Positions 17,694 to 26,659 of a DNA stretch of 64,000 bases are shown here, one piece after another (positions within the stretch are counted from its first letter, which is position 1; every line of letters starts with the position of its first letter). The position numbers and the translations under genes are program-made. Source of the DNA: JANXQG01 sp963709175 (GTDB lineage: Bacteria; Planctomycetota; Planctomycetia; Pirellulales; Thermoguttaceae); contig CAVPVK010000002.1 in assembly GCA_963709175.1 (NCBI GenBank), positions 620,001-684,000 on the forward strand. Reading direction: 5' to 3'. Below the pieces are notes generated by a model. That model did not search any database and had not been told where the DNA came from. It worked only from the letters and a program-made list of their open reading frames with translations.

Positions 17694-18710
17694 CTATGCC
17701 ATCCAGGGGCGCTTCCGGCGCTGCATCCTGGGCAAGAGTTCCTTGATCAGCGCCACATTGTCGGCAACCTGGTAGTCGAACATGCCGTTGCAGATGAAGT
17801 CGGCGCCGTTGCGGAGGGCATAGCTGTAGCCCGACCGTGGCTGGATTGCGCCGGCGGCCAGTACCTTGAAGGCAATCCACGGCTTCTTGACCGTTTGCAT
17901 GAAGGCGATCGTCTCTTCCGGGGCCAGGTCCCAGTAGTTGTCGGCCGGGTTCTTCACGACGTCGGCCGTTTGATCGGGCCGCCGCGAGGACCAGTACATC
18001 GTGTGGTGGAGCGTCTTAACGTAGAACTCCGCGCCAAAGTTCTTCTTCTCGGAGTCGATGATGACTTCGAGCTTGTGGGCGCCGATGCCGGCGGGCACTC
18101 CCTGCGACTTGATGAAGTCCACGCACTTGGCCGCCAGGTCCAAACTGCCTTCCAGGTACCAGTTGTCGCAGATCACGCCCTGGATATAGATGGCCGATGC
18201 CCCGAAGTCGATCGACTGCTGGATATTCGTCTTCCAGTCGCCGCGGTCCGGGTGGCCTTCGGCGATCCACTGGATTTTGCCGCCGCGCTGCTTCCAGTAG
18301 CGTCCGAAGACGTTCATGCACTTCTTGGCAGGATCGGCGATGATGGCGTTGACTCCGTGCTCTTCAAGCAATTGGAGCGTGTCGATGACCTTCTCTTCAG
18401 TGTTGTAAGCCCGCATGAGGGAGGGCACATACTGCAGGTCGCGCGAGTGGGCCCAGCCGCTGATGAGGTTGCCACCAGAGATGAGGCGGCTCAGCGTGAG
18501 CTTGCCGATCTTGCCGGTCGGAAGCGTGTTCTTGGAGCCCACGATGACCGCTTGCTCTTGCGGGACTGGTTTCGCCGGTTTTTCCTTGCCGGAAGGGACA
18601 TCGGCGGCTTGTGCGGCCGCGGTCATGCCGGCAGACGCGGCCAACGTTATACCGGCCGACGCGGAGACGGACTGAGCGATAAAGTCACGACGGTTCAACT
18701 TGGATCTCAT
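17694..18710 (-). CDS. Tat-exported protein, TIM-barrel-like, function unknown
   Basis: 338 residues. The ATG at 18710 gives a twin-arginine signal (KLNRRDFIAQS followed by an Ala-rich hydrophobic stretch), so it is exported folded. The mature part starts TGKIGKLTLSRLISGGNLI, wording seen in aldo-keto-reductase-like and TIM-barrel proteins. It then alternates strands and helices: LLEEHGVNAIIADPA, GASAIYIQGVICD, QGVPAGIGAHKLEVI, KPWIAFKVLAAGAI, ADFICNGMFDYQVADN. No nucleotide-binding motif was found. It is upstream of a secreted GH127 enzyme in the same orientation, which suggests a shared role in carbohydrate use. Confidence 0.75.
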   Translation of the reverse strand: MRSKLNRRDFIAQSVSASAGITLAASAGMTAAAQAADVPSGKEKPAKPVPQEQAVIVGSKNTLPTGKIGKLTLSRLISGGNLISGWAHSRDLQYVPSLMRAYNTEEKVIDTLQLLEEHGVNAIIADPAKKCMNVFGRYWKQRGGKIQWIAEGHPDRGDWKTNIQQSIDFGASAIYIQGVICDNWYLEGSLDLAAKCVDFIKSQGVPAGIGAHKLEVIIDSEKKNFGAEFYVKTLHHTMYWSSRRPDQTADVVKNPADNYWDLAPEETIAFMQTVKKPWIAFKVLAAGAIQPRSGYSYALRNGADFICNGMFDYQVADNVALIKELLPRMQRRKRPWMA

Positions 18711-18917
18711 AAGACACCCCAAATGCGTGATGGTTAGAGGACCTTTTCCACGAAGTGGCTGCCAGCCCACTCTAGACGGTCGATGCTTCCTATTCTCGAC
18801 AAATTTTCTGGCATTGTCAATTGCGAGCATTCACGGGCCGTGAGAAATCCAGGATAATAGTGGGAAATCTGCTGGCGACCGGCGTCTAATCTATGAGGCC
18901 AGCGGGGAACGAGCCTG

Positions 18918-19436
18918 ATGAATTCGATCGGTCCGGAAGAACTGTCGCGATTGTTGGACGAGCACGGCCGCGGGCTGGTGCTCTATGCCCGGCAGTGGTG
19001 CGACACGCCCGAGGATGTAGTGCAAGACGCCCTGGTGTTGCTAGTCCGCCAGGCGGTTCGGCCGGAAAACATGGTCGCGTGGCTCTACCAGGTGGTCCGC
19101 AACGGGGCGATCAGCACGCTGCGATCCGCCGGGCGAAGAACCCGGCACGAGACGGCCGTGGCCCTGCACGCCGAACCGTGGTTCCAGCCGTCGGAGTCGG
19201 ACCGCCTGGATGCGGAGGAGGCCACCCGGGCCCTGGCTGGCTTGCCCGTCCAGCAGCGTGAGACGATCGTCTTTCGCTTGTGGGGCGGGCTATCGTTCGA
19301 GCAGATTGCCGAGGTGACCGGTTGCTCCACCAGCAGCGCCCACCGCTGGTATCAGCAAGGTCTGGCTGTATTGCGAGAAAGGTTAGGTGAAAAATGCCCA
19401 GAGAAGAACACCCCAAAGACGACGGTAGCGAACTGA
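18918..19436 (+). CDS. ECF-type RNA polymerase sigma factor
   Basis: 172 residues, the normal size for an extracytoplasmic function sigma factor. Region 2 is seen as LVLYARQWCDTPEDVVQDAL and the following LVRQAV...AWLYQVVRNGAIS segment. Region 4 has the helix-turn-helix LPVQQRETIVFRLWGGLSFEQIAEVTGCSTSSAHRWYQQGL. The ATG at 18918 has GGGGAAC about 10 bases before it. It overlaps the next gene by 43 bases, the arrangement expected of a sigma/anti-sigma pair. The regulated promoter set is unknown, and the operon downstream is the obvious candidate. Confidence 0.92.
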   Translation: MNSIGPEELSRLLDEHGRGLVLYARQWCDTPEDVVQDALVLLVRQAVRPENMVAWLYQVVRNGAISTLRSAGRRTRHETAVALHAEPWFQPSESDRLDAEEATRALAGLPVQQRETIVFRLWGGLSFEQIAEVTGCSTSSAHRWYQQGLAVLRERLGEKCPEKNTPKTTVAN

Positions 19437-20140
19437 GCGAACTGGAGACCGCACTGGCTGCCTTGGTGCCGCGGGCCGAGCGGCTCAACCGCGACCGCCT
19501 GATGTTCCTTGCGGGGCAAGCGTCGGCCGAGTCGAAGATTGGGATTGGCACGGGTGGTGCGGGCGTCTCGCCCGCCACGGCAGCCGGGACTGCCGCACCA
19601 CATTGCCCTGTCGGCCGGCCGTGGCGTCGAGCGGCATGGGCCTGGCCCACAGCATTTGCCGCGATGACCGGCATCGCCGCATCGCTTCTGTTGGCGCTGG
19701 CCATCCGGCCGGCCCCCCAAGTATCCGAACGAATCGTCGAACGGATCGTTACGACGCCCTCACCCCCTGCCCCTCTCCCAAAGAGAGAGGGGAACTATTC
19801 GCCCTCGCCGGCTGCCCCTCTCCCAGAGGCAGAAGGGAGCTTCTCTCCGGTGGTCGCAGCGCCCGTGCCGGACTGGTTGGCGTTGATGCTTTTCCCCCAG
19901 CCCGACGTCAACAAGAAGTGCGAGCCCTCGTACCCTCAACTCCGCAAGCAGGTGCTGTTGCATGGTTTAGAGTCATGGAAGTTGTGGGCACCGGAAACCT
20001 CCGTGGCCGGCCGCGTCGACAAGGAGCCCGCAACGGCTGGCGAAGAATTGAAACGTTTGTTGGAACAAGAGGGAGATGAAAGCCCGCGGCAAGGTCTTTC
20101 CACTCCCATGCTACGAAACCCTTCAGGAACCAGATCATGA
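19394..20140 (+). CDS. Membrane anti-sigma-like protein
   Basis: 248 residues with one membrane segment near residues 80-100 (AAWAWPTAFAAMTGIAASLL). The N-terminal cytoplasmic part contains an acidic helix (DGSELSELETALAALVPRAE) and a segment ERLNRDRLMFLAGQASAE that I recall from planctomycete proteins encoded next to ECF sigma factors. No canonical zinc-binding HxxxCxxC motif is present, so it is not a ZAS-type anti-sigma factor. Two palindromic sequences have entered the coding region (see repeats). It overlaps the sigma gene by 43 bases and the next gene by 4. Function as an anti-sigma factor is inferred from position. Confidence 0.65.
   Translation: MPREEHPKDDGSELSELETALAALVPRAERLNRDRLMFLAGQASAESKIGIGTGGAGVSPATAAGTAAPHCPVGRPWRRAAWAWPTAFAAMTGIAASLLLALAIRPAPQVSERIVERIVTTPSPPAPLPKREGNYSPSPAAPLPEAEGSFSPVVAAPVPDWLALMLFPQPDVNKKCEPSYPQLRKQVLLHGLESWKLWAPETSVAGRVDKEPATAGEELKRLLEQEGDESPRQGLSTPMLRNPSGTRS
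19556..19599. repeat. Palindromic element inside the anti-sigma-like gene
   Basis: Two hairpins, GCGGGCG-TCT-CGCCCGC (19559-19575) and GGCAG-CCGGGA-CTGCC, lie between outer arms GGTGCGG and CCGCACC. The element can form a cruciform or three-way junction, and in the coding frame it reads as a low-complexity linker. A second G/C-rich palindromic run (CCCTCTCCC paired with GAGAGAGGGG, about 19773-19795) follows in the same gene. Both resemble dispersed elements tolerated in a linker. Confidence 0.7.
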
Positions 20141-21597
20141 AAGTTCGTCTCGGAATCGCTATGGCACTGGGAATTTTCCTCATGCCGGCGGCCGTCCTCG
20201 GCCAGATCTCGATGTTATGGTCGCAGCCGGCGAAAGCAGAAAAGCCGGACTCGGCGAAGAGTGTGCCGATTGTGCTCTATCCGGCCGCCGAGCCCCGGCC
20301 CGCGCTCAAATATCGCTTCCTGCCCACCTTCCTTGAGCTTCGGCCGGGCAATGCCGCAGTCTGGTGGAACCGGCTCCCCGCGGAGCGGACCGCCTTCTTT
20401 ACGGAATTTACCAAGCCGGGCGGCGAATGGGAAAAGTTTGAGAAATGGATGGAGGTCCCTTTGGGCGACCCGCGCGAAAAGGAATCTCGCCCCAAGGAGA
20501 TCGGCAACTCCTTTATTTTTGCAGATATGGACCACGCCGCACGGTTCGAGTCGTGCGATTGGGAACTGCCAATCCATGACGGCGGCGTCATCTCGATGCT
20601 CCTCCCTGAGGTGTCGCAGACACGCACATACGGGCGATTGCTGTCGGCTAAGGCGCGACTAGAGACGGCCAGAGGGAAATATGACCAGGCGGTGCGTTCC
20701 CTGCAAACCGGCTTCGCCTTGGCGCGGGATGTGGCCAAGGGGCCGACCTTGATCCATGCCCTGGTCGGGGCGTCCATCGCTTCGATGATGATCGATCGCG
20801 TCCTCGATATGGTCCAACAGCCTGGCAGCCCAAACGTCTACTGGGCTCTCAGCACGCTTCCCCGCCCCCTCGTCGATTTCCGTACGGCATTCGACGCAGA
20901 GACCTACAGCCTGTATCTCGAGTTCCCGGATCTGCAGGACTTGGACAAGAAACAACTGCCATCCGAGCAGTGGCGGCAGATGTTGCTGAAACTCATCGAC
21001 ATGCTTCATCAAAGTACCTTTAACCCTCAGGCGGACGACGAGCCCTTGATGATTGCACTCTCACTGCAAGGGTATCCTCAGGCGAAGCGGTACCTCGTGA
21101 AACACGGGCGATCGACCGCCGAAGTCGAGGCGATGCCTGTGGCCCAGGTGGTCCTGCTCTACACGCTGCATAGGTACGACGAGCTCAAGGATGATGAATT
21201 CAAGTGGCTCTTCATGCCGTATGCGGAAGGCAGCAAGGGAATCGAAGAGTCCGGGCGACGCCTCAAGGAAGCGGTTGCCGCCGAGAGCGAGGTCATTCCG
21301 ATTGCCACCAACTTGCTGCCGGCTGTGTCGTTAGTCAAGCAGAGCGAAACGCGGGTCAATTGGCGTGTGGCCCAGGTGCGAGTCTTGGAGGCCCTGCGGC
21401 TGTATGCGGCGGTCCACGGCCGACTGCCGGACCGGCTCAGCGAAATCAGCGAAGTGCCGGTGCCTGTCAACCCCTTCGACGGCAAGCCGTTCGCTTATCG
21501 CCGCGACGGAGAAACGGCAGTGCTGGGCTGCGAAGAGGACGGCCCCCGAGGTTTGCCGTGGAACTGCGAGATTACGCTGGCCAGAAAGGAAAAATAA
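20137..21597 (+). CDS. Secreted protein of unknown function, third gene of the sigma operon
   Basis: 486 residues with a signal peptide (MKVRLGIAMALGIFLMPAAV). The ATG overlaps the previous stop by 4 bases. The middle is helical (LLSAKARLETARGKYDQAVR and following). The C-terminus has a pattern common in planctomycete secreted proteins: EALRLYAAVHGRLPDRLSEI, then VPVNPFDGKPFAYRRDG. That second stretch recalls the pseudopilin-like layout in which a peptide describes its own product. I do not recognise a domain with a known activity. It is probably delivered or regulated together with the sigma/anti-sigma pair. Confidence 0.75.
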   Translation: MKVRLGIAMALGIFLMPAAVLGQISMLWSQPAKAEKPDSAKSVPIVLYPAAEPRPALKYRFLPTFLELRPGNAAVWWNRLPAERTAFFTEFTKPGGEWEKFEKWMEVPLGDPREKESRPKEIGNSFIFADMDHAARFESCDWELPIHDGGVISMLLPEVSQTRTYGRLLSAKARLETARGKYDQAVRSLQTGFALARDVAKGPTLIHALVGASIASMMIDRVLDMVQQPGSPNVYWALSTLPRPLVDFRTAFDAETYSLYLEFPDLQDLDKKQLPSEQWRQMLLKLIDMLHQSTFNPQADDEPLMIALSLQGYPQAKRYLVKHGRSTAEVEAMPVAQVVLLYTLHRYDELKDDEFKWLFMPYAEGSKGIEESGRRLKEAVAAESEVIPIATNLLPAVSLVKQSETRVNWRVAQVRVLEALRLYAAVHGRLPDRLSEISEVPVPVNPFDGKPFAYRRDGETAVLGCEEDGPRGLPWNCEITLARKEK

Positions 21598-21652
21598 GGG
21601 CGTAAGAATTGTCCTATCCAACCGCATCAATTATTCATTCAGGAGACCAACC

Positions 21653-23194
21653 ATGAAACGATCAATCCCATTGGCGATTTTCCTTGCGGTGCTCGCCGCA
21701 TCCAATTCAACCTTTGCCGGAGAGCCGTCCGACGCGGCCGCACGGGCCAGGTTAATTGCGCCGTATGTCAATGACATGACGGTGGCCGTCGCGCACGTCG
21801 ATATTTCGCGCGTAGCCATCGGACCGCTTGCCGAGACGCTCGCTCGGCTCGCTCCTGATGCGAAGCGTAATATCGGCCATCTCCAAGCAGAGGCTGCCAG
21901 GCGAATCGGTCAATTGATCCAAGCTGGCGTCAAGGACGTCTACCTCACCGTGTCGCTCGGCGGCCCGGGCCCTTACCCAACAATACTGGCGATCCTTCCG
22001 CTTCCGGTCGCCGCGGACGAAAAATCCGTTCGCGCGGCCCTGGACATCCCGCCCGCGGCCGGGCGGCGGGTCGGCGACGCCTTGGTGATTCGCCTGCCGT
22101 TGACGGACAAGCGGCCATTGGAGATCCGCTCGTCGCCACGTCCAGAACTGACCGCGGCCTTCGAGGCGGCCGGTTCGGGCACGGTCCAGGCGGTGCTGAT
22201 TCCTCCGGCCTATTCTCGTCGCGTCATCGAAGAGCTTATGCCGCAGTTGCCCCAACAGATCGGCGGCGGTCCAAGCAGCATTCTGACCCAAGGCGTCTCC
22301 TGGGCAGCCCTCGGGATCGACTTGTCGCCACCCCTGTCGCTGCATGCGGTCATCAAGTCGCAAGACGCCCAGGCCGCCGCAGCCCTCCACAAGAAATGGA
22401 CAGACATCTTGAGATTGGCCAGCCAACAGGTAGAGGTCCGCAAGATCGTGCCACAGTTCGACCTGCTGGTTGTTCTGCTTACGCCCAAGCTCGAAAGCGA
22501 CCGGTTGCAGCTCAGCTTGGACGCCAAGACCGCTGGGATCGACGCGCTGTTTGCGGGTCTGCAGGCGTCGCTCGCAAGAGAGCGCATCATGGGCTACAAG
22601 GCGCAGTCGATGAACAATGCGAAGCAAATTGTCCTTGCCATGCACGACTACAACAGTTCGCACAGACACTTCCCGGCGGCGTCAAGTTTCGGCCCCGACG
22701 GCAAGCCGCTCTTGAGTTGGCGGGTTTACCTTTTGCCCTTCATCGACCAGCAGCGGCTCTTCGAGCAATTCCATCTCAACGAACCGTGGGACAGTCCGCA
22801 TAACAAGACGCTCATCGAGAGGATGCCAACCGTGTACCAATCGCTCGGGACAAAGGCCGAGAAGGGAAAGACTTGTTACCTGGTGCCCGTCGGCAATGGC
22901 GCGATTTATTCGTCCGGCCGCGATGAGCCGAAGGTCGAGGACGTCAAAGACGGACTTTCGAATACGATCATGCTGGTCGAGGTGGACGACCAGCACGCCG
23001 TCGTCTGGACCAGGCCGGACGACTTGGCCTTCGATCCCAAGGATCCCAAGACGGGCATCGGAAGCCCGCAGCAGGACGGATTCATTACCGCGTTCTGCGA
23101 TGGGTCGGTGCGATTCCTGAGCGCGGGCGTCGATGCGAAGACGCTTTCGGCCCTGTTCACTCGGGCTGGCGGCGAGGTGATTGGACCGTACTGA
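21653..23194 (+). CDS. Secreted DUF1559-domain protein
   Basis: 513 residues. The ATG at 21653 is preceded by AGGAG and starts a signal peptide (MKRSIPLAIFLAVLAASNST). The first 300 residues are a unique domain (YVNDMTVAVAHVDISR and RVGDALVIRLPLTD). Residues about 315-513 are a DUF1559 domain: SMNNAKQIVLAMHDYNSSHR, FPAASSFGPDGKPLLSWRV, LLPFIDQQRLFEQFHLNEPW, DGLSNTIMLVEV, FCDGSVRFLSAGVD. DUF1559 is a planctomycete-expanded family, usually behind a type IV pilin-like N-terminus; here it follows a signal peptide and another domain. It is the last gene of the sigma operon, 55 bases after the third. Confidence 0.88.
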   Translation: MKRSIPLAIFLAVLAASNSTFAGEPSDAAARARLIAPYVNDMTVAVAHVDISRVAIGPLAETLARLAPDAKRNIGHLQAEAARRIGQLIQAGVKDVYLTVSLGGPGPYPTILAILPLPVAADEKSVRAALDIPPAAGRRVGDALVIRLPLTDKRPLEIRSSPRPELTAAFEAAGSGTVQAVLIPPAYSRRVIEELMPQLPQQIGGGPSSILTQGVSWAALGIDLSPPLSLHAVIKSQDAQAAAALHKKWTDILRLASQQVEVRKIVPQFDLLVVLLTPKLESDRLQLSLDAKTAGIDALFAGLQASLARERIMGYKAQSMNNAKQIVLAMHDYNSSHRHFPAASSFGPDGKPLLSWRVYLLPFIDQQRLFEQFHLNEPWDSPHNKTLIERMPTVYQSLGTKAEKGKTCYLVPVGNGAIYSSGRDEPKVEDVKDGLSNTIMLVEVDDQHAVVWTRPDDLAFDPKDPKTGIGSPQQDGFITAFCDGSVRFLSAGVDAKTLSALFTRAGGEVIGPY

Positions 23195-23403
23195 GATTTC
23201 GATCTTGCCGCATTCCCTGCGAAGAACGCACGTTCCTTGCAGCCGAGTGAATGTTGAAGGCCCCCGACATGCCTGCGGCTCCGAAACCGATGGCGGTGCA
23301 ACTGCCGATGAAGAATTGACTTCGGCCGGCGCCGAACTTTTCGCGATGTACGACAGACCGAGATAGATATCTCGACCCTTAGTCGCTCCAGTCGCCGCCC
23401 GTC

Positions 23404-25242
23404 TCACGCCTCCGAGCGAGCCTTCCCGTCAAGTTCGACGACCGGTTCCGCTCCGTTGTGCCCACCCAGCTCGACGCCTGTCGCCCGCTTCACCAACTCC
23501 GCCAACTCGGGCGAGAGCGAACGGCTGAGCCCATTGCCGAAGGCCCCGATGGCCTGCCCCTTGAAAAAGGCGGAGGTCACCCGTTCCAACGCCCCGGGAT
23601 CGCCCCAGACTGTGAGATTGGCCTTGGACATCGCCTCGCCCATGGCCTTGGCTGCCGCGATCTTCGCCTCCTTTTCGGCCTCGATCGTGGCAAGCTGCAC
23701 CTGGAGCTCGCGGGCGATGCTCTCGAAACGCGACTGCCCCTCCAGGTCGCGGATCTTGACCGTCACTCGCGCGTCCTCGACGTTGACCTGCTCGCGGGCC
23801 ACGCTGACGGGCACCATCTGTAAGGCCTGGTCGCCTTCCGCCTCCAAGAGCTTGGCCTGCTTTTCGGACTCGGCCAAGGCCACCTGGCGCGGGCCTGTTT
23901 GTCGGCGGCCGTCTGCTCGGCCTCGGCCTTCTTGACCTGGGCGTAGGCGGCCACGTCGGCCTCCATCTGCCGCTCGATCTTCTGCTGCTCGACCTGGGCC
24001 TGCTTGGCGATGACCGCCTTCTCCTTCTCCCGCTCCGCCGTGAGCTTGACCTCGACCGTCTTGACCTGCTGAGCGGCCGTCTCTCGCTCCCGCTGGGCGG
24101 CAAGCTGCATAGCCTCCGCGGTGGCCCGGTTCTTCTCCGCCTCCGCAATGGCGATCTGCTGGGCGCGACGGGCCAACTCGACCATCCGTTGTTTCTCCAC
24201 GCCGGCCACGTCCTTGGCCTGCTCGCGCTGCTGGTCGGCCACTTCCAGGAGCTTGGTCCGCTCGACCTTGGCCAGCTCGATCTGCCGCTCGGACTCCACC
24301 TGCGGCGATGCCCGCCAACCGGGCCTGCTCGGCGGCCAACGTCTTGGCCCGTTGCTCAGCCTGGGCGCGGTTCATGGTGATTTCCGATTCCGCGTCGGCC
24401 TTGGCCTTGGCCTCGACGATGTCCTGTTGGGCGAGGTACTGCGTGGTGCGAACGTCCTGCTCCTTGACCTTCTGGTCGGCCTCGCGCTGGATGGTGTTCC
24501 GCGCCACCCGCTGCGATTGCACTTTCTCGGCGATTGTGCGTGCGCCCTCGGCGTCGAACACGTTCTCCTCGGGCCGCATCGATTCCAGCGGGGCCTGATC
24601 GAGACTGGAGATGGTTACGGACTCTAGCGTCAGGCCGTTGGGCTTGAGATCCTCGGCCACGATCTTCTGCACGGCCTCGGCGAATTCCGCCCGCTTGGCG
24701 TTCAGGGCGTGCAGCGTCTGCGTGGCAGCCACCGTCCGCAGCGCGGAGACCAGTTTCTCCTGGATCAGGTTTTGCACGCTGTGGGCATCGCCCAGGATGG
24801 CGCCCAGCGATGTCGCCGCCTGCTCGATCGCCTTTTCCTCTTTCTGCACGCGGATGTAGAACACGGCCTTCACGTCAGCGCGGAGGAAATCGGCCGTGAT
24901 CAGGGCATCCGGGCCCGTGCGGTCGATCTGCAGCTTGAAGGTTCGCAGCGATACGGGGATGATCTCGTGGACGACGGGGATGACGATCGCGCCGCCGTCG
25001 ATGATGCACCGCCTGCCGCCCACGCCCGTGCGGACGAACGCCTCGTCGGCCGCCGTCTTGTGGTAAAGCCGCGTGACCACCACGAGGATGCCGAAGAGCA
25101 AGGCCACTGCTGCGCCGAAGCCGGCCAGCGTCACTTGCGAGGCCGGGGGAATCGCCGGAACGAAGAACGGGCCCACGATCATCGCCAGTCCCACGAGGAG
25201 CCCCACGACCAGAAATGCCGTCATCGATTCGCTGTGGTTCAT
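23404..25242 (-). CDS. Flotillin-like (YqiK/FloT type) membrane protein, two compensating frameshifts
   Basis: Flotillins form membrane microdomain scaffolds. An N-terminal membrane segment (SMTAFLVVGLLVGLAMIVGP and a second one) precedes the SPFH/Band 7 domain (GGAIVIPVVHEIIPVSLRTF, ADVKAVFYIRVQKEE), then a long Ala/Glu/Arg coiled coil and a C-terminal segment ending GVELGGHNGAEPVVELDGKA. Between about 24305 and 23885 the coiled coil continues only in another frame (ESERQIELAKVERTKLLEVA then KNRATAEAMQLAAQRERETA). One extra base near 24305 and one missing base near 23885 restore a full-length protein of about 612 residues. It lies 27 bases behind the NfeD-like gene. Confidence 0.88.
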   Translation of the reverse strand: MNHSESMTAFLVVGLLVGLAMIVGPFFVPAIPPASQVTLAGFGAAVALLFGILVVVTRLYHKTAADEAFVRTGVGGRRCIIDGGAIVIPVVHEIIPVSLRTFKLQIDRTGPDALITADFLRADVKAVFYIRVQKEEKAIEQAATSLGAILGDAHSVQNLIQEKLVSALRTVAATQTLHALNAKRAEFAEAVQKIVAEDLKPNGLTLESVTISSLDQAPLESMRPEENVFDAEGARTIAEKVQSQRVARNTIQREADQKVKEQDVRTTQYLAQQDIVEAKAKADAESEITMNRAQAEQRAKTLAAEQARLAGIAAGGVRAADRAGQGRADQAPGSGRPAARAGQGRGRRGETTDGRVGPSRPADRHCGGGEEPGHRGGYAACRPAGARDGRSAGQDGRGQAHGGAGEGEGGHRQAGPGRAAEDRAADGGRRGRLRPGQEGRGRADGRRQTGPRQVALAESEKQAKLLEAEGDQALQMVPVSVAREQVNVEDARVTVKIRDLEGQSRFESIARELQVQLATIEAEKEAKIAAAKAMGEAMSKANLTVWGDPGALERVTSAFFKGQAIGAFGNGLSRSLSPELAELVKRATGVELGGHNGAEPVVELDGKARSEA

Positions 25243-25269
25243 GCTACGTTTACCTTTGCTGCTGAAGAA

Positions 25270-25917
25270 TCATTGGTTGCACATTCGCACATAAAAGAGA
25301 TCCGCGGCGGGGTCGTACTCGTCGAGCACGACGCGCTGGGCGGCCTTGACACAGTCGCCCGCGTGGATGCGGCAATCCAGGTCGAGCAGGTTGCCCGTGG
25401 GATCCCGCAACCGCACTGCGCCGGAGGTCGGCGTGACTTCGTACAGGACATCGCCCACCAGCCCCACCAGTTCCTCCTTGGGCGTATGGTAGGATTCTTC
25501 GCCAGGCATGAGCGCAGACAGTCCCTCGGCCAGCAAGCGGGTACCCACGACGGCCGCCAACGCCGCCAGTCCCGAAACTCGAAACATATCTTCGGTGCCA
25601 AGCCAGACGTTCAACGCCAGGCCGACGGCCCCCCAGAGAAAACAGGCGCTGAGAATGAGGATCGAGAGGGGAACTTTGCCCACGCCGAACAGGCCCAGCA
25701 GCCTCGCCAGCGAGCCCGAATGGCCCCCATCGTTGCCCGTGTGCAGGTCGTGCGCGGCCCCAGCGTTCACGTCGTGGTCCACACCCAGGGCCATGTCGTG
25801 GTCTACCGCGACGCCATGTTCGCCAAAACCCAAGCCGGAAGCCATGAGCAGGGTATAGGCCAGGGCCGCCAGCATGGGCAGCAAGAAAATCAGGTTTTGC
25901 CAGTCGAGAAGAGCCAT
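25270..25917 (-). CDS. YqiJ/NfeD-like membrane protein
   Basis: 215 residues with membrane segments near residues 7-30, 85-105 and 110-130 (VPLSILILSACFLWGAVGLA, MFRVSGLAALAAVVGTRLL). The C-terminal 70 residues look like an OB-fold domain (VGLVGDVLYEVTPTSGAVRL, LDCRIHAGDCVKAAQRVVLD), as in NfeD and YqiJ proteins. Genes of this type are usually coupled to a flotillin, as here: the flotillin starts 27 bases downstream on the same strand. The protein probably controls or stabilises the flotillin scaffold. The His/Asp-rich stretch (HDMALGVDHDVNAGAAHDLH) is an insertion of unknown role. Confidence 0.85.
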   Translation of the reverse strand: MALLDWQNLIFLLPMLAALAYTLLMASGLGFGEHGVAVDHDMALGVDHDVNAGAAHDLHTGNDGGHSGSLARLLGLFGVGKVPLSILILSACFLWGAVGLALNVWLGTEDMFRVSGLAALAAVVGTRLLAEGLSALMPGEESYHTPKEELVGLVGDVLYEVTPTSGAVRLRDPTGNLLDLDCRIHAGDCVKAAQRVVLDEYDPAADLFYVRMCNQ

Positions 25918-26153
25918 GCGTTTCCCCGTTTCCCGACGATCGATTCCCGACTATAAGTATAGTCGGGCGCGGATTAGGAACGCAATAGGCTGGTGTTTTT
26001 TTCCTCGCAGCGATTTTCCGGGGCTCGGACGAGACCGGAACGCCGAGCAGAGACAGCCGGAGATTGCTCGGTGCGTCTGCGCCGGAGGTCCGCTCCTCAG
26101 TCCTTGGCGGCACCATGTAGTCATGGCCGGCCTGGGGCAGCGCGTTTGATGTC

Positions 26154-26576
26154 TTGGCGAGTGTTCGCGTCTCGGGGAAAAACGATGCGAAGGCGGCAGA
26201 TCGACTGTCGACAATGCTCACGCATGACGGCCTCGGCCACGCTCGCGCGCGCGGAACGGACGTGAAGTTGACGATCAAACCCAGCACAAATCAGACGAGG
26301 ATCATTTGGGACATCGCTCGGGCGTTCCAGGACTTTGTGCGAAAGATCCCCGCCACAGCCGACTATGCCCTGCTTGCCGATTACGGCATCGGCCGAACCC
26401 CCGATGGCAAGACGGTAGTCGGCAGCGTCCAGGTTATTGTCTGCGACCGCAAAGGCGACTGGGTCCTGGTCGCCGGTCAAATTTCCCGGCAGCCGGACTT
26501 CCAGCGGATCAATCCCCAATCGCCGGACGACTGCAATCGCCTCGCCGTCGAATTACTAACGAACGAGCTGCGCTAA
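26154..26576 (+). CDS. Small protein of unknown function
   Basis: Up to 140 residues; a TTG at 26154 and an ATG at 26214 are both possible starts and no strong ribosome site helps. The conserved-looking core is WDIARAFQDFVRKIPATADY, LLADYGIGRTPDGKTVVGSV and QVIVCDRKGDWVLVAGQISR. The upstream reading frame also looks coding-like but is interrupted by a TAG at 26118, so the N-terminus may be damaged or extended. The family is unknown to me. It sits alone between two minus-strand genes. Confidence 0.45.
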   Translation: MASVRVSGKNDAKAADRLSTMLTHDGLGHARARGTDVKLTIKPSTNQTRIIWDIARAFQDFVRKIPATADYALLADYGIGRTPDGKTVVGSVQVIVCDRKGDWVLVAGQISRQPDFQRINPQSPDDCNRLAVELLTNELR

Positions 26577-26659
26577 TCGCGCCAGACGTTGCCCAAGCAC
26601 CTAAACGACAGTGCATGTTCGTGGGTAGCGGAACGCACGTTGACAGCCGCCGATGCGCC

